Source: Sycobia sp. Sy_11
Taxonomy: Eukaryota > Arthropoda > Insecta > Hymenoptera > Epichrysomallidae
Direction of reading: 5' to 3'
Length of the DNA stretch: 64,000 bases
Assembly (NCBI GenBank): GCA_018907035.1
Contig: JACCIC010000021.1
Span: 319,501 to 383,500 of the forward strand
Below are positions 30,476 through 41,568 of this stretch, piece by piece. The position numbers and the translations under genes are program-made. The notes beneath the pieces were generated by a model. The model searched no databases and was not told the origin of the DNA. It saw nothing but the letters and a program-made list of their open reading frames with translations. The first letter of the stretch is position 1. Each line of letters opens with the position of its first letter.

Positions 30476-31535
30476 ATGGAGAAGCTTAAAAGAAAAAGGT
30501 CGAGTTTAAGAACAGCGTTCACAAAAGCGCTGAACTCCTTAAACGTTTTATTGGACGACGTTACCTCAGGAACAGCAGATTTGACCGTATCGTACGGTCT
30601 CCTGAATGATAAATTTCAAGACTTGGAATCGATCGGAGCAAGCATCCTAAATGAGTTGACGGAGCACGAGGACACAGTAGAAAGTATCGAAAAGGAACTT
30701 GAAGACCAGGACGCATACAAAAGTAAGTTTTTATTGGCGAAATATAAGTTTGAGAGACGGATCGCTGCAAGGAACGCTAGAGCGAGTCTAGGTACGAATA
30801 ATACAGTGAATGTGAATGGAAACGTGAACCAGGTCGAATAAAAAAAAGATATAATTTGCCAAAAATAGAGCTTGTGAAATTCAGTGGAAATGTGCGAGAG
30901 TGGCTGCAGTTTTGGAGTTTGTTTAAAAAGATCCATGAAGATATAAACATGGAAAAAGAAGACAAATTCCACTATATATTTCAAGCAATGGTACCTGGTA
31001 CACGAGCAGCTGATTTAGTCAAAAATTACCCTCCGACGGGAGAAAATTATGACAAAGTTGTTGAAAGCCTGAAAAAATGATTTGGGCGTGGTGATCTGCA
31101 GTTCGAAGTTTATGTGCGCGAACTGTTACAGTTAGTACTGCAAAACGCCATGTCCTCGGAAAAAGTGCAGATAGCTAGTCTATATAACAAGATAGAATCA
31201 TATTTATGTGCACTCGAGACGGTTGGCGTAACGACGGATAAGTGCACTGCAATGTTATTCCCATTAGTGGAATCTTCGCTACCAGAAGAATTACTGCGTG
31301 TGTGGCAGCGCTCTAATAGTGCTAGTGAAGTGATTTCAGCTGATTCTAATTTAACCGATTTGTCTAGGATTCGCTTAAACAGATTAATTACTTTTCTGGA
31401 AGGGGAGGTACAGAACGAGCTGCGAATTTCCATGGCAATACAAGGCTTCGGATTAAAAGATAGTGAACCGGAGCGTACACGGAGGTCGAAAGGACATTCT
31501 GAGGTTAAGATATACCTAGTGCATGAGCTCTATTA
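30476..31535 (+). pseudogene. BEL/Pao Gag (DUF1759 type), broken
   Basis: The ATG at 30476 opens an N-terminal helical region (SSLRTAFTKALNSLNVLLDD) to a stop at 30841. An A-run shifts the frame, after which the DUF1759 signature follows: LPKIELVKFSGNVREWLQFW and a FHYIFQAM segment from about 30856. A TGA at 31078-31080 (in KK-stop-FGRG) interrupts it. The same frame continues with IASLYNKIESYLCALETVGV and LVESSLPEELLRVWQR to about 31460. A frameshift follows before the zinc knuckles. Pseudogene with at least one nonsense codon and two frameshifts. Confidence 0.88.
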
Positions 31536-32110
31536 ATAGCTAAAGATAAAACGAGTGTCTGTATATTTTGCGAGAACAACGACCACGATAGCGCTAAGTG
31601 CATGATAGCCAAAAATATGGCTCTATTGGAAAGATAGGAATTAGTAAAGAAAAAGCGTGCTTGCTTTAATTGTTTGAAAATTGGCCATGATAGCAGATTT
31701 TGTCGAGTAAGTGTAAAATGCTCGAAGTGCTCGCGTCACCACGTAGATTTAATGTGCTACAGTGATGGAAAACAGAAGGACAATGAAAAGTAAAAAACGA
31801 CGGTCGCTGCCGTAAATACTCAAGAGGAGTGTAGTTTGGCGTTATCATCTACGATTCCATCAACTTTTATGCAGACATTGAAAGTTAAAGTGCGAAATGA
31901 TGAAAAACAAATTATAGTAAGCGCGGTTATAGACACGAGATCGTAGAATTCATATATTTTAAAGGAAGTTGCTGATAAATTAAATTACGTACCGCTTGCT
32001 AAGCAAGATATGGCGCATTTGCTTTTTGGCGGTGATAAAACCAGTATAACGACGCACAATAAATATTTGATTCATGTCGGTAGCATAGATGGCAAATATT
32101 GGTGCAATTT
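31536..32110 (+). pseudogene. BEL/Pao zinc knuckles and peptidase start
   Basis: Reading in a shifted frame from about 31540, CIFCENNDHDSAKC and CFNCLKIGHDSRFC are zinc knuckles, followed by a third CSKCSRHH unit. After a linker the retropepsin motif appears as AVIDTRS near 31930, where the family has D-T-G-S: the Gly is replaced and the next codon is a stop. The remainder (YILKEVADKLNYVPLAKQD) reaches about 32110, where recognisable sequence ends. Confidence 0.8.
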
Positions 32111-32716
32111 TCACTCATCACAGGTCACTCCGCACAGGCAGGGGTTGGGTGGCAGGCTCGTTAGCTTGAGTCCTGCAACTACGTCCGCTTAACGAACTCC
32201 GCGAATCTCGGCCCAGAGGGCGGTGGCAAGCGCGAATAGTAGCGAAAGCTAAAGCAAAGAAGAGTACTTCGCGGGGCAGGATCGCCAGCACTTGAAACCA
32301 AATATCTACTTTCTTTTTGCGTTTCCGAAAAAGACCCACGAGCACGTAACAAGGCAAAGCTCTCCCTTAATTCTGTCTCTACCAAAGTTCGCGCGCGACG
32401 ATCTCTCCCCACTCCCCGTTCTCTCTCTCTCTCTCTCACTTACCTCTCCGCCGGTGTATTAGTGCGTCGGCCTGTAACAACTATATATTAGTATTTACAT
32501 ATAGATAAGAGAAAAGTATATATGTACAATACATACGTACATATGTACAAGACTACGACGGGAGAGAGAGCATAGGGACGTGGGAAAGCAAGCGTACGTG
32601 GCGCTCGCGCTCCCCGTCACAATATATATATATATTAAAACAAATATGCATACATAATAATATATGCAATTGTTGTTGAGAATAGAGTTTGATTTTGTGA
32701 TTATGTTGTAATTTAT
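32111..32716. other. unassigned, GC-richer stretch between two BEL elements
   Basis: About 600 bp with a GC-richer section (32115-32460, including a CT-rich run at about 32418-32438) and then TA-rich sequence. Neither strand gives a recognisable protein. It could contain the left part of the next LTR or part of another element. Confidence 0.4.
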
Positions 32717-33819
32717 AAGTATAATTATTATAAGTGATTTATTCTTAGTTAATTATTTAATTAAACGCGAAATGTATTTCGTTTTAGTTATATATGTATT
32801 ATATGTGTAGGTATTTGTTATAGTATATATATGTGTGAAATTTGTTATATGTTTATGAATAAGTTAAATAAATCAAAGTTAAAAATAAATTTAAATAACT
32901 AAAATATATGTTTTAGAACGTTTTATTTCTTTAAACGTTGAAAAGAATGATATGTATTTGTTTTTGTATTAAATCGAAAATTATTTGTAAAACATAATAT
33001 TTATATATAAAAAAAGAATGTATGATCTTGATGTAAGCGTTCAAAAGGGAATTTAAAGGGATAAAAGGGGTAACGTTAGTTGATCCGCACGTTGCTTTAC
33101 TCAGGGCTAGGGTTGAGTTGAATCAACCTGAGGTCCTCTTAGGCACCGCGTCTAGGGTCGACGCTACCATCGACCTGAGGTCGCACTTAGACTCTACCTG
33201 GGAGAATCTATCTCTGCTGAATATACGGGTCCCGCGTCCACAGGAATACCGAAATGGTTACCTGGGGCCGCACTTGTGCCAATCCTGGAAAGCAACGGGC
33301 ATATACGTAACAACCGAACATAAAAGAAAGAAGCAGAAAAACAAAGAAACGTGCTTCGTAAAGTCGCGCGCCAGATTTTAATCCGCAAATGCAGAATAGC
33401 GCGCTATGTTTTTGCAGCCAGTACGGAAAAGCGCATTATTGAACCGCCAATGAGGAAAAGCGCGCCCTTTTACGCTGCAAAACGTAAAAGAGCGTGCATT
33501 CCTTTAAACCCACTGAGAAATACGCAATTTGAACGTGATAATATTAGACTCATGTTATTGGTTTTATCGTTGTCTTTGTTTTTCCCGACTTCTATTAGCT
33601 TTTCTTCTATGATATAGGGACGGCCTTTTATTCGATGTTTAAACCTTACTAAAGTGGGGAAAGGCGGAGCCTACGTAACTATAAAGGGAGCGTACAAGAA
33701 ATAGTGAGTCAGTACCTTTTGAATCACCTTACAGAGAGCTCGAAGTACAAACCATTATTCCGTAAATAAATTATAATTTCTTAATATATCTGCAATTATT
33801 TACCCTGTAGTTAATATTT
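32717..33819 (+). repeat. 5' LTR of BEL/Pao element 2
   Basis: The region 32717-33617 is repeated at 41569-42419. The remaining part to 33819 includes an AATAAA signal near 33765 and ends next to the primer site. The true left end may lie a little further left, because the right copy is cut at the matching point by the mariner. The 88-codon frames inside both copies (33351-33617 and 42149-42415) are fortuitous. Confidence 0.78.
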
Positions 33820-33837
33820 TGGTGCCGAAACCCGGGA
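33820..33837 (+). other. primer-binding site complementary to tRNA-Phe
   Basis: TGGTGCCGAAACCCGGGA is an exact complement to the 3' end of metazoan tRNA-Phe including the CCA. This fixes the LTR boundary and the element's orientation. Confidence 0.9.
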
Positions 33838-34196
33838 ACTACACTTCACCGGTGGTCTAAATAATTGCAAATATTTATTAGCTGAAAGTTCAAAATAAAT
33901 TAAAGTATTAATTAGGTGTTTAAATATTAATTTTTGTTTTCCTTATTGAATTTCTGTGTGTAAAATCAATGCTCAAGTTATGTATAATACTTATACAGCG
34001 TAATAGATAAAATATTTATCTTCTTTTTTAGATACATAAACACTGTATTGGAATTCAATTCTATTCAAATACAAAATAAATATTTCTGTTCCTTTCATTG
34101 AGTTGTGATATTCCTAAAAATAATTTTTTTAATAAATTAATAGATAAGATTAATATTAGTTAAAATTAATTAAATCGAATTAAAATTATTATTTAG

Positions 34197-34235
<39 letters not shown>

Positions 34236-34903
34236 TATATATCATATCATATCATCATACTTCATACTAATTTATAAAGACAAAGCGTGTTTTTGTTTGT
34301 ACGCGATAACCGAAAAAACTACTGAACCGATTGTTCTGAAATTTGACATATAGAGTCTATATTACCTTGGGAAGGACATAGGCTATATTTTTTCTAGAAA
34401 ATAATTTTACTTTTAACAATAAATTAAGTTAACAGTATTAGTGGTTAGTTTCACCAGCGGCCACTACGTGGCGTCTTGAATTATGAACATCAACTCAATG
34501 TATTCGGCTTAAAGTATTAATACCAGGCCAACTCAAACGAATACTCGTATCCAACTTTGGGATTCGTATCCTAAAGGACGTGTGACGTTTAGTGCGTATT
34601 ACCTTTTTTATTCTTCAGGTTAATCTGACATTACTCCCACACCTTATGGATATCTTTTAATTTTTGTAAATTTTATTTTCTCTTACGGGGGAAATCCTCT
34701 CTCTCTCTCTCTCTCTCTCTTTATAAAACGGTTCTGTATGCCAAATCATACTGAATATAGTTTGTGACGACAAATTATATTTTTATTTTTATACATTCTA
34801 TTAACTTCAGAATTGTGACAAGAGCCTATGCTTTTTTTAGTTTGAACAAAAGAAATAATGGCAAAATAGGTTTCTTTATCAACAACCTCAAACCTATGTA
34901 AGA

Positions 34904-34963
<60 letters not shown>

Positions 34964-35113
34964 CGTCACTTCTGCATAAATGCATAAAAAGGTAATATCC
35001 ATCGTCTGCTTAAAAAATACGTTATTCGCATACCAACATTTTGCTTGAATTTCAGTTGGCATCGCTACGAAAATATTCACTGTATCTAATTGGAAAAAAC
35101 GAAAATATAGGAA

Positions 35114-35169
<56 letters not shown>

Positions 35170-35182
35170 ATGTATGTGTATA

Positions 35183-35224
<42 letters not shown>

Positions 35225-35267
35225 TGTATATTATATTGTATATAAGATATATACACATTTTAAATAC

Positions 35268-36553
35268 GGTTTCTACTGAGAAATATTGTATTGTCGTGTA
35301 CGGGCGATTGATTACGATATTTCGTTGCCTCAAGACGATTTCTATAGGTAGTTGTGTGTTCGGATGATAGAATGCAATGTCCAGGTGTCTCTAGGCGATT
35401 TCTACGGGGAATATTGTATTTAGTTGATAGAAAACGACGTCCATGTACGAGAAAATCAACTTCTATGGGAAGATTCGTGTATGGACGGTAAAATATGATA
35501 TCTAGGTCTTTCCGAACGACTTCTACGGGGAGTATTGTGTTTAGTCGTTAGGAAGCCATGGTAGTTTTCTCGGGACGACTTCTACTCGGACTATCGTGTT
35601 TAGTTGGTAGAAAACAATGTCTGGCTATGACGGGACGACTTCTACGGGGAATTTTGTGTTTGGACGGTAGAGGACGATGTCCAGGTATGACAGGACGACT
35701 TCCACGGAGAATTTCGTGTTCGGACGGTAAAAGACGATGTCCAGGTGTCTCTAAACGACTTCTATGGGGAGTTTCGTGTTTGGATAGTGGGATAAGATGT
35801 CCAAACGCTTTGGGACGACTTCTACGGGAAATTTCGTGTTCGGACGGTGGAAAATGATGTCTAGGTATGAGGGAACGACTGCTACGTGAAATTTCGTGTT
35901 CGGATGGTAGAAGACGATGTCCAGGTATGACGGGACGACTTCTACGGGAAATTTCGTGTTCGGACGGTAGAAGACGATGCCCAGGTATGACGGGACGACT
36001 TACACGGGGAGTTTCGTGTTCGGACGGTAGAAGACGATGTCCAGATATGATGGGACGAGTTCTACAGGGAGTTGTCTGTTCAGACGGTAGAATAAGATAT
36101 CCAGGTGTCTCTGAACGACTTCTACGGGGAATTTCGTGTTCGAACGGTAGAAAACGATGTCCAGGTATGACGGGACGACTTCCACGAGGAATTTCGTGTT
36201 TGGTCGGTAGAAGACGATGTCCAGGTATGACGGGACGACTTCTATGGGGAGTTTCGTGTTTGGATAATGGGATCAGATGTTGGGATGTTTTGGAACGACT
36301 TCGACGGGGAGTGTTTAAGATACTTCTATAATGAGATTCATTTTCTATCGGTCGAACACGCACAATCCCAGTAAAAGTCGTCCCGGAATACCTGGACGTC
36401 GTAAACTACCTTCCTAACAAAAAACTCTATAGCAGTCGTCCCGAGACATGTTCTATATTACGAACATGATACTCTATAAACGTCGTCTCGAGACACTTGG
36501 ACATCTTTTCTTACCGCTCGAACTCAAAAGTACAATTTTCCTCATAAAAGACG
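35268..36553. repeat. 60-bp tandem array that inverts near 36330-36344
   Basis: About 17 direct units of exactly 60 bp run from about 35268 to 36316, with core words GGGACGACTTCTACGGGGA, TTCGTGTTCGGACGG and GATGTCCAGGTATGA. From about 36344 to 36553 roughly four more, diverged units appear in the opposite orientation (CCTGGACGTCGT, GCAGTCGTCCCG). Because 60 is a multiple of 3 and stops are rare in the unit, long frames result on both strands: 271 codons minus (35548-36363) with a 20-residue repeat RPVIPGHRLLPSEHE, and 154 and 99 codons plus. I treat these as by-products. Inverted arms made of tandem repeats resemble Foldback-type elements. Confidence 0.92.
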
Positions 36554-36859
36554 TATGTAATATGCATACGTGTGTGCATTAAATACGATTGTACATTCTG
36601 TATGTACATACTGTATATACAGAAGCGACGATAGGTAAATTACCGTCAATTATTGATAGTAATATAGATTTTTATATATAGAGTACTTTTTACTTAGATA
36701 TTATTGAATTGCTTATGAAATCGGTTAAATTCTTATCATGGGCGAAGCGGAGACGGGGGATACTAGTATAAATATATACTTAAGTTTGTCTTAAATTTAT
36801 TTTGAATTACCGATTTTGGTTAATTATAAATAAATCAACTTAATTTAAACTATAATTGC

Positions 36860-38440
36860 TCCGAGCTCGCGTAAGAGCATGCAAGCAAAAAAAGCAAACT
36901 TAGAAGAGCCACCTGTCAAAAGAACGTGAAAAACTAGTGCCACGAAATCAAGTGAAAACGCAATGGCGAAGATGGCCGAGGACCTACCTACAAAAAAAGC
37001 CACAAAAATACTGTAAGAGAAACAAAGAAAAAAGTAAGGAAGGAACCGGTCAAGAGAACTGAACAAAAAATGGAACCAAAAATAATCAAGGAGCAAGTGA
37101 TTCGATATGCTACAGTCAAAGAGAGCAATATTAGGATCGGTGGATTGGATCAAGATGTACGACTTAGAGAGCCGAACATGTAAGATTACGAGTGCACCGA
37201 CTATAGTGAACAAGTACAAGACCCTCAACCGCAGTTGATTCAAATAGACGTGCATCGACCTATGGCAGTCTAGTCAGAATAACGAGGGATCCAGGAACGT
37301 GATAGTGTTAGAGATCCCCGGACATCATTAGCTGTCAATCAAGATTATACCATGAAAAGTAGTAGAAATAATGAGTTACGTGACGAAAATATTATTAATA
37401 ATCATCCGAATAATGAAACATCGCGCTTAGTGAATGCGATACACGATACATTAAGAGCTATGATAGAGTCTGCGGCGCCCGGGGTTCATTCGCAGCTTAT
37501 GAATCGTTTCAAATTAGTAAAAAATTTACCGTCATTCTCCGGGAACCCCCTCGAGTTGCTGCATTTCAAAGAGGTTTATGAATCATCAGCGGTTTGAGGT
37601 GGTTATAGTGACCGCGAAAATATTATGAGATTATTTGAATCCTTGAAGGGTGAGGCACGCGATGCTGTCAGCACCTTATTAGCTACAACGTGGGACTCGA
37701 GAACGATTATGCGAATATTAGAACTCCGTTTCGGAAATAAAAATATTATTGCAAAGAAAATTGGCAGCGAGTTAAAGGAACGACCTCATTTGGAATCCGG
37801 AAAAACGACAATGACGCGTTTTGCTACGAAATTAGCAAACGCGATAGCTGTATTTAAATAATTAGACCTAATTGGGCAATAGCACAATCATGAATTAGTG
37901 GAATCAGTTGGAAGTAAATTACCGATCGCATTAAAATATGCATTCAACAGTTACGCCGCAGAAGCGAGTGCTGAAAAAAAGGTGTTAGAGAAACTCGCAG
38001 ATTTTATATATCGCGAAGCAGACCTTGAGGTATCTGCGGGCGTATTTGACGGCGAAAGTACAACTCTAATACCGTACACGTCGAAATCGAAATACAGCAA
38101 TAAATCTAGGACACCGGCTGGGACATATGTAGTAGATCATAAAAAAGACGTGAATGAAAAATCAGTCCGAATTATAAACAGCCAAATAAGTCATGTGCGA
38201 TATGTAATTTTGCTCGTGAATCTATAGATCGACGATGGGTTCTAGCAAAACGGAATAAACTCTACTATAAATGCCTGAAAACGGGACACTCTAGCGCAAA
38301 TTGTTTCGGTACAGATTGTGATATTTGTAAAAAGCGTCACCACAAACTTCTTCACGGACGAAAAGCAAAGCCGGAATTAAACGTGGTAGCAAGTATTAGT
38401 CCAATAGAATCGAAGGAAACATATACGCAGGATAAATGAC
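36860..38440 (+). pseudogene. BEL/Pao element 2 Gag (DUF1759) and zinc knuckle, broken
   Basis: A decayed lysine-rich N-terminal region (36860-37340) leads into a frame from 37352 with the DUF1759 pattern FKLVKNLPSFSGNPLELLHF. A TGA at 37595-37597 interrupts; the frame resumes with RLFESLKGEARDAVSTLL and ILELRFGNKNIIAKKI. After stops near 37860 it continues ELVESVGSKLPIALKYAF to 38227. A shifted frame then shows a zinc knuckle: CLKTGHSSANC and CDICKKRHHKLLH (38265-38355). Several nonsense codons, no intact Gag. Confidence 0.85.
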
Positions 38441-39455
38441 TAGAACACGACTTTGTTTTATTAAAAATAATACCGGTTCAAATTGTTGGCCCAAAATCTG
38501 CAATAAATTAGCGCGCGAGATCGACTTAAACGGCATAAAAATAAAACTTCAATTAAAGGGAATCAATAAACGTGAAGTAGTAGAGACTATGAGTGAAAGA
38601 GTTGATTTCCAAATACGAGGGACCTCCGAAAAATTTACAGTGAGAAACGCAATAACGAAATTAAATTTGGATCTGGTTAATCAATCAGTACCCGAAACTC
38701 TTACACAACGAATATATCGCGAACAGGACGTCAGGATAAAGAGTTATTATAACGTGAAACCAAAAGTTCTGTTGGGCCAAGACAATTGGAACTTGATTTT
38801 GACTCGCGAATATGGTGCACTAGGTGCCTCACTGTGCCTATCGAATACGAAATTAGGTTGGGCAATTCATGGAATCGCTTCAAGAGAAAATAGCACAGGT
38901 CTCGCATTTTGCACAAAAACACAATCTGCGAGCAACGATGAACCTGACCAAGCACAAAAACTAGACGAGTTAATGAAATTTTACTTCCAGTTATGGAATT
39001 TGGATTTTTGGACGAATTTGGAACATCTGAACATCGTAAAAAACGTAGTGTACATGAACACGTGCTAAATACATTAAGGTGTACTAGTGTGAATTTGGAT
39101 TCAGTGTGGCAAACGGGCCTATTATGGAACAATAACCGGCCTCCCGATATAGATAGCCAAAAAACTGCAGAAAGAAGATTGCTATCGTTAGTGCGAAAGT
39201 TGGACCGTGACCTCCAGTACGCATCATTATATTATGCGGAAATGGAGCGTTTCATTCAAAACGGCTGCGCGGTAAAAGTTTCAAACAAGAATAGAGCAAG
39301 AACATGATATGTGCCTCATTTCGGTGTACTGAATATTCATAAACCGAATAAAATTCGCATAGTGTTTGACGTGGCTGCAAAAACTTCGGGTGTGAGCCTA
39401 AATGATCAGCTTGAGACCGGGCCGGATCTATTAGAATCATTACCTTGAACGGCCA
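38436..39455 (+). pseudogene. BEL/Pao element 2 peptidase (DUF1758) and RT beginning
   Basis: KINGIKIKLQLKGIN-type sequence is followed by VLLGQDNWNLILTREYGALG and TKLGWAIHG (38760-38875), the hallmark end of the BEL/Pao peptidase domain. A frameshift near 39000 leads to a frame with AERRLLSLVRKLDRDLQYA, then a TGA at 39305-39307. The start of RT follows: [34 protein letters not shown], ending with a stop at about 39447. The RT palm with its catalytic aspartates and the whole RNase H are absent, because the sequence jumps to integrase. Confidence 0.87.
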
Positions 39456-40344
39456 TTTTCCCACTGTGGAATGGACTATTATGGGCCACTAATGGTAAAA
39501 GTGGGTAGACGTAGCGAAAAACGCTGGGGTGTGATACTTACTTGCCTGACCGTCAGAGCCATTCACCTTGAGCTTGCTCACACGTTGAACGCGAGTTCAG
39601 CGATCATGGCACTCCAAAGATTAGCGGCACACAGAGGAGCTCCTACCACCATTTATAGTGATAATGGCATGAATTTTCATGGAGCGAATCGTGAATTAAA
39701 AGAGGCAATACAGAAAATAGACGAAGATAAACAACAAAATTACGCGCTGTCGCACAAGATACAGTGGATATTCAACCCTCCTGAAGCACCACCGGGAGGA
39801 GCATGGGAAAGAATGATAAGGACAGTAAAACTAGAACTTCATACCATTTTAAATGAGCACGCACCGGCCGAAGAAGTTTTACTTACCGTACTTGTTGAAA
39901 TAGAGCACTCGATTAACTCGCGTCCTCTAAACCATGTATCAATCGACGTAAGAGATCATGAGGCATTAACGCCAAACCATTTTCTGATAGATACGTCCTC
40001 AGGGGAGATCAAGTTAGGCGGAGCTAAAAAGCAGCATTAAATACACGAAAACAGTGGAAGCTTGCGCAACATTTCGCGGATGCATTTTGGCGGCGTTGGC
40101 TTCACGAATTCCTGCCTAGTCTCATATCACGTCCTAAGTGGACGCGTCAAACAGAAGCGATAAAAATGGAGATTTCATACTAATGATCGGCTTTCCAGCC
40201 CAAAGAAATGAATGGAATAAGGGGACCATTATTGAAGTATATTCAGATATTCAGGGGATGACTCAAGTAGCTAAAGTGCATACAAAGAAAGGTGATTTCA
40301 CAAGACCGGCGCACAAGTTAATAAAATTCGCACTTATCACATAG
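39456..40344 (+). pseudogene. BEL/Pao element 2 integrase and C-terminal domain
   Basis: From 39471 a 189-codon frame shows the integrase core: MDYYGPLMVKV (first Asp), VILTCLTVRAIHLELA, TIYSDNGMNFHGANREL (second Asp), FNPPEAPPGGAWERMIRTVK (Glu) and EIEHSINSRPLNH. A frameshift near 40035 leads to the family's C-terminal DUF5641-type domain (WKLAQHFADAFWRRWLHEF), and a second frame from 40138 carries RNEWNKGTIIEVYSD and GDFTRPAHKLIKFAL to a stop at 40344. The catalytic triad is intact, but the gene has no functional upstream part. Confidence 0.9.
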
Positions 40345-40382
40345 TTTGTACTTTTGAAGATATTTGATTTGTGATAGTGTAT

Positions 40383-41560
40383 CAGTAAATAAGTCTTTCC
40401 GTTTTTTTTCAATTTTGAGCTTTATGTGAAAAAAGGTTCAAATGAATTATTGAAAGTATTGGCATCGCTAGCTAACAACTTTTTTTTTTGGCAACTACGA
40501 ATCCCGTTGCGAAAAAATGATTTGTCTATCCAGCATCACCATTTTTGTTCTCGAGGAATGGAAGTGCTGGTCAGCCAGGCCATGCGTCATCGATCTGAAG
40601 AGATGGTAATCAGACGGAGCAACGTCTGGACTATACGGCGGGTGAGGTAGGACTTCCCATTTGAGCGTTTCTAAGTATGTTTTCACCGGCGGTGCAACAT
40701 ATGGGCGAGCATTGTCATGTTGCAAAATAACTTTGTCGTGCCTGTCGGAGTATTGTGGCCGTTTTTCTCGCAGTGCGCGGCTCAAACGCATCAATTGTCG
40801 TCGATAGACCTCGCCTGTGATCCTTTCATTCGGTTTCACAAGCTCATAGTCAACCACACCTAGCTGGTCCCACCATATACAGAGCATGAGCTTGGCGCCA
40901 TGAATATTTGTCTTGGCCGTCGATGATGATGCATGGCCGGGTAGTCCCCATGATTTTCTTCGCTTCGGATTATCGTAACGTATCCACTTTTCATCGCCAG
41001 TCACGATACGATGCAGAAAACCCTTTCTTTTATGTCGCTAAAGCAGCTGTTCGCAAGTGAAAAAACGCCGTTCGACGTCTCTCAGCTTCAGTTCGTACGG
41101 CACCCAATTTCCTTGCTTTTGGATCATTCCCATGGCTTTCAAACGCTTGGAAATGGTTGTTCGGTCAACTCCCAATGCTTCAGCAACTTCTTCTTGCGTT
41201 TGACAAGAATCTTCATCAAGCAAAGTCGCCAATTCTCGATCTTCAAAGATTTGCGGCCGCCCGGAACGCTCCTTGTCTTCCACGTCGAAATCACCGCTTT
41301 TGAAGCGTCGAAACCATCTGCGAACACTTGAATCATCGACACAACCTTCTCCATAAGCCTCCTGAAGCAATCGATGCGTCTCGGCAGCAGATTTCTTCAA
41401 ATTGAACCAATAAAGTGAAACTTCCCGCAAATGACGTCGACTCGGCTCAAATTTCGACATTTTCACGATATCAAAAATTTATGATGCGAAAAAATTTTAA
41501 CTAATGTGTTAGTATGGAATTGTTGACATATGAATAAGCTTTGATTATGACATATGTATA
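40383..41560 (-). mobile_element. mariner element (sister of 783-2061), missing its 5' terminal repeat
   Basis: The minus-strand copy matches the 783-2061 mariner closely through the coding region and flanks. Its 3' terminal repeat is recognisable at about 40383-40408. On the other side homology ends at about 41560, about 80 bp short of the expected 5' terminal repeat, exactly where the BEL LTR copy begins. The loss of one end makes it immobile. Confidence 0.9.
40447..41460 (-). pseudogene. mariner transposase, broken
   Basis: The start ATG is at 41460-41458, and the N-terminal DNA-binding half is intact to a TAG at 41040-41038 (a Gln codon in the sister copy, in EQLLQRHK). The frame continues with TGDEKW, HDNARPY and APSDYHLF, retaining all three DD34D aspartates, then shifts near 40560 and decays to the stop at 40449-40447. 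Its nonsense position differs from that of the copy at 952-1989, so the two died independently. Confidence 0.92.
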
Positions 41561-41568
41561 AAGTATAA

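Larger units (their letters stand above)
30000..32110 (+). mobile_element. BEL/Pao remnant 1 (tRNA-Arg primed)
   Basis: A probable 5' LTR ends at about 30400; its left edge is not determined and the 30000 start is approximate. It is followed by a primer site, a Gag region of the DUF1759 type, zinc knuckles and the start of the aspartic peptidase. The recognisable sequence stops near 32110; RT, RNase H, integrase and the 3' LTR are missing. This is a second, distinct BEL/Pao family from the element at 32717-42419. Confidence 0.78.

Noticed and set aside
33351..33617. 88-codon frame repeated at 42149-42415
   Set aside because: Its conservation is explained by the two LTR copies; position inside an LTR and lack of a known domain make a gene unlikely.
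35548..36363. 271-codon minus-strand frame (and 154- and 99-codon plus-strand frames) as real genes
   Set aside because: They lie wholly within a 60-bp tandem array whose unit length is a multiple of three, so frames on both strands stay open without selection. No promoter, conserved domain or non-repeat coding part is present.
35268..36553. CRISPR-like array
   Set aside because: The whole 60-bp unit repeats with gradual divergence; there are no unique spacers, and the context is eukaryotic.
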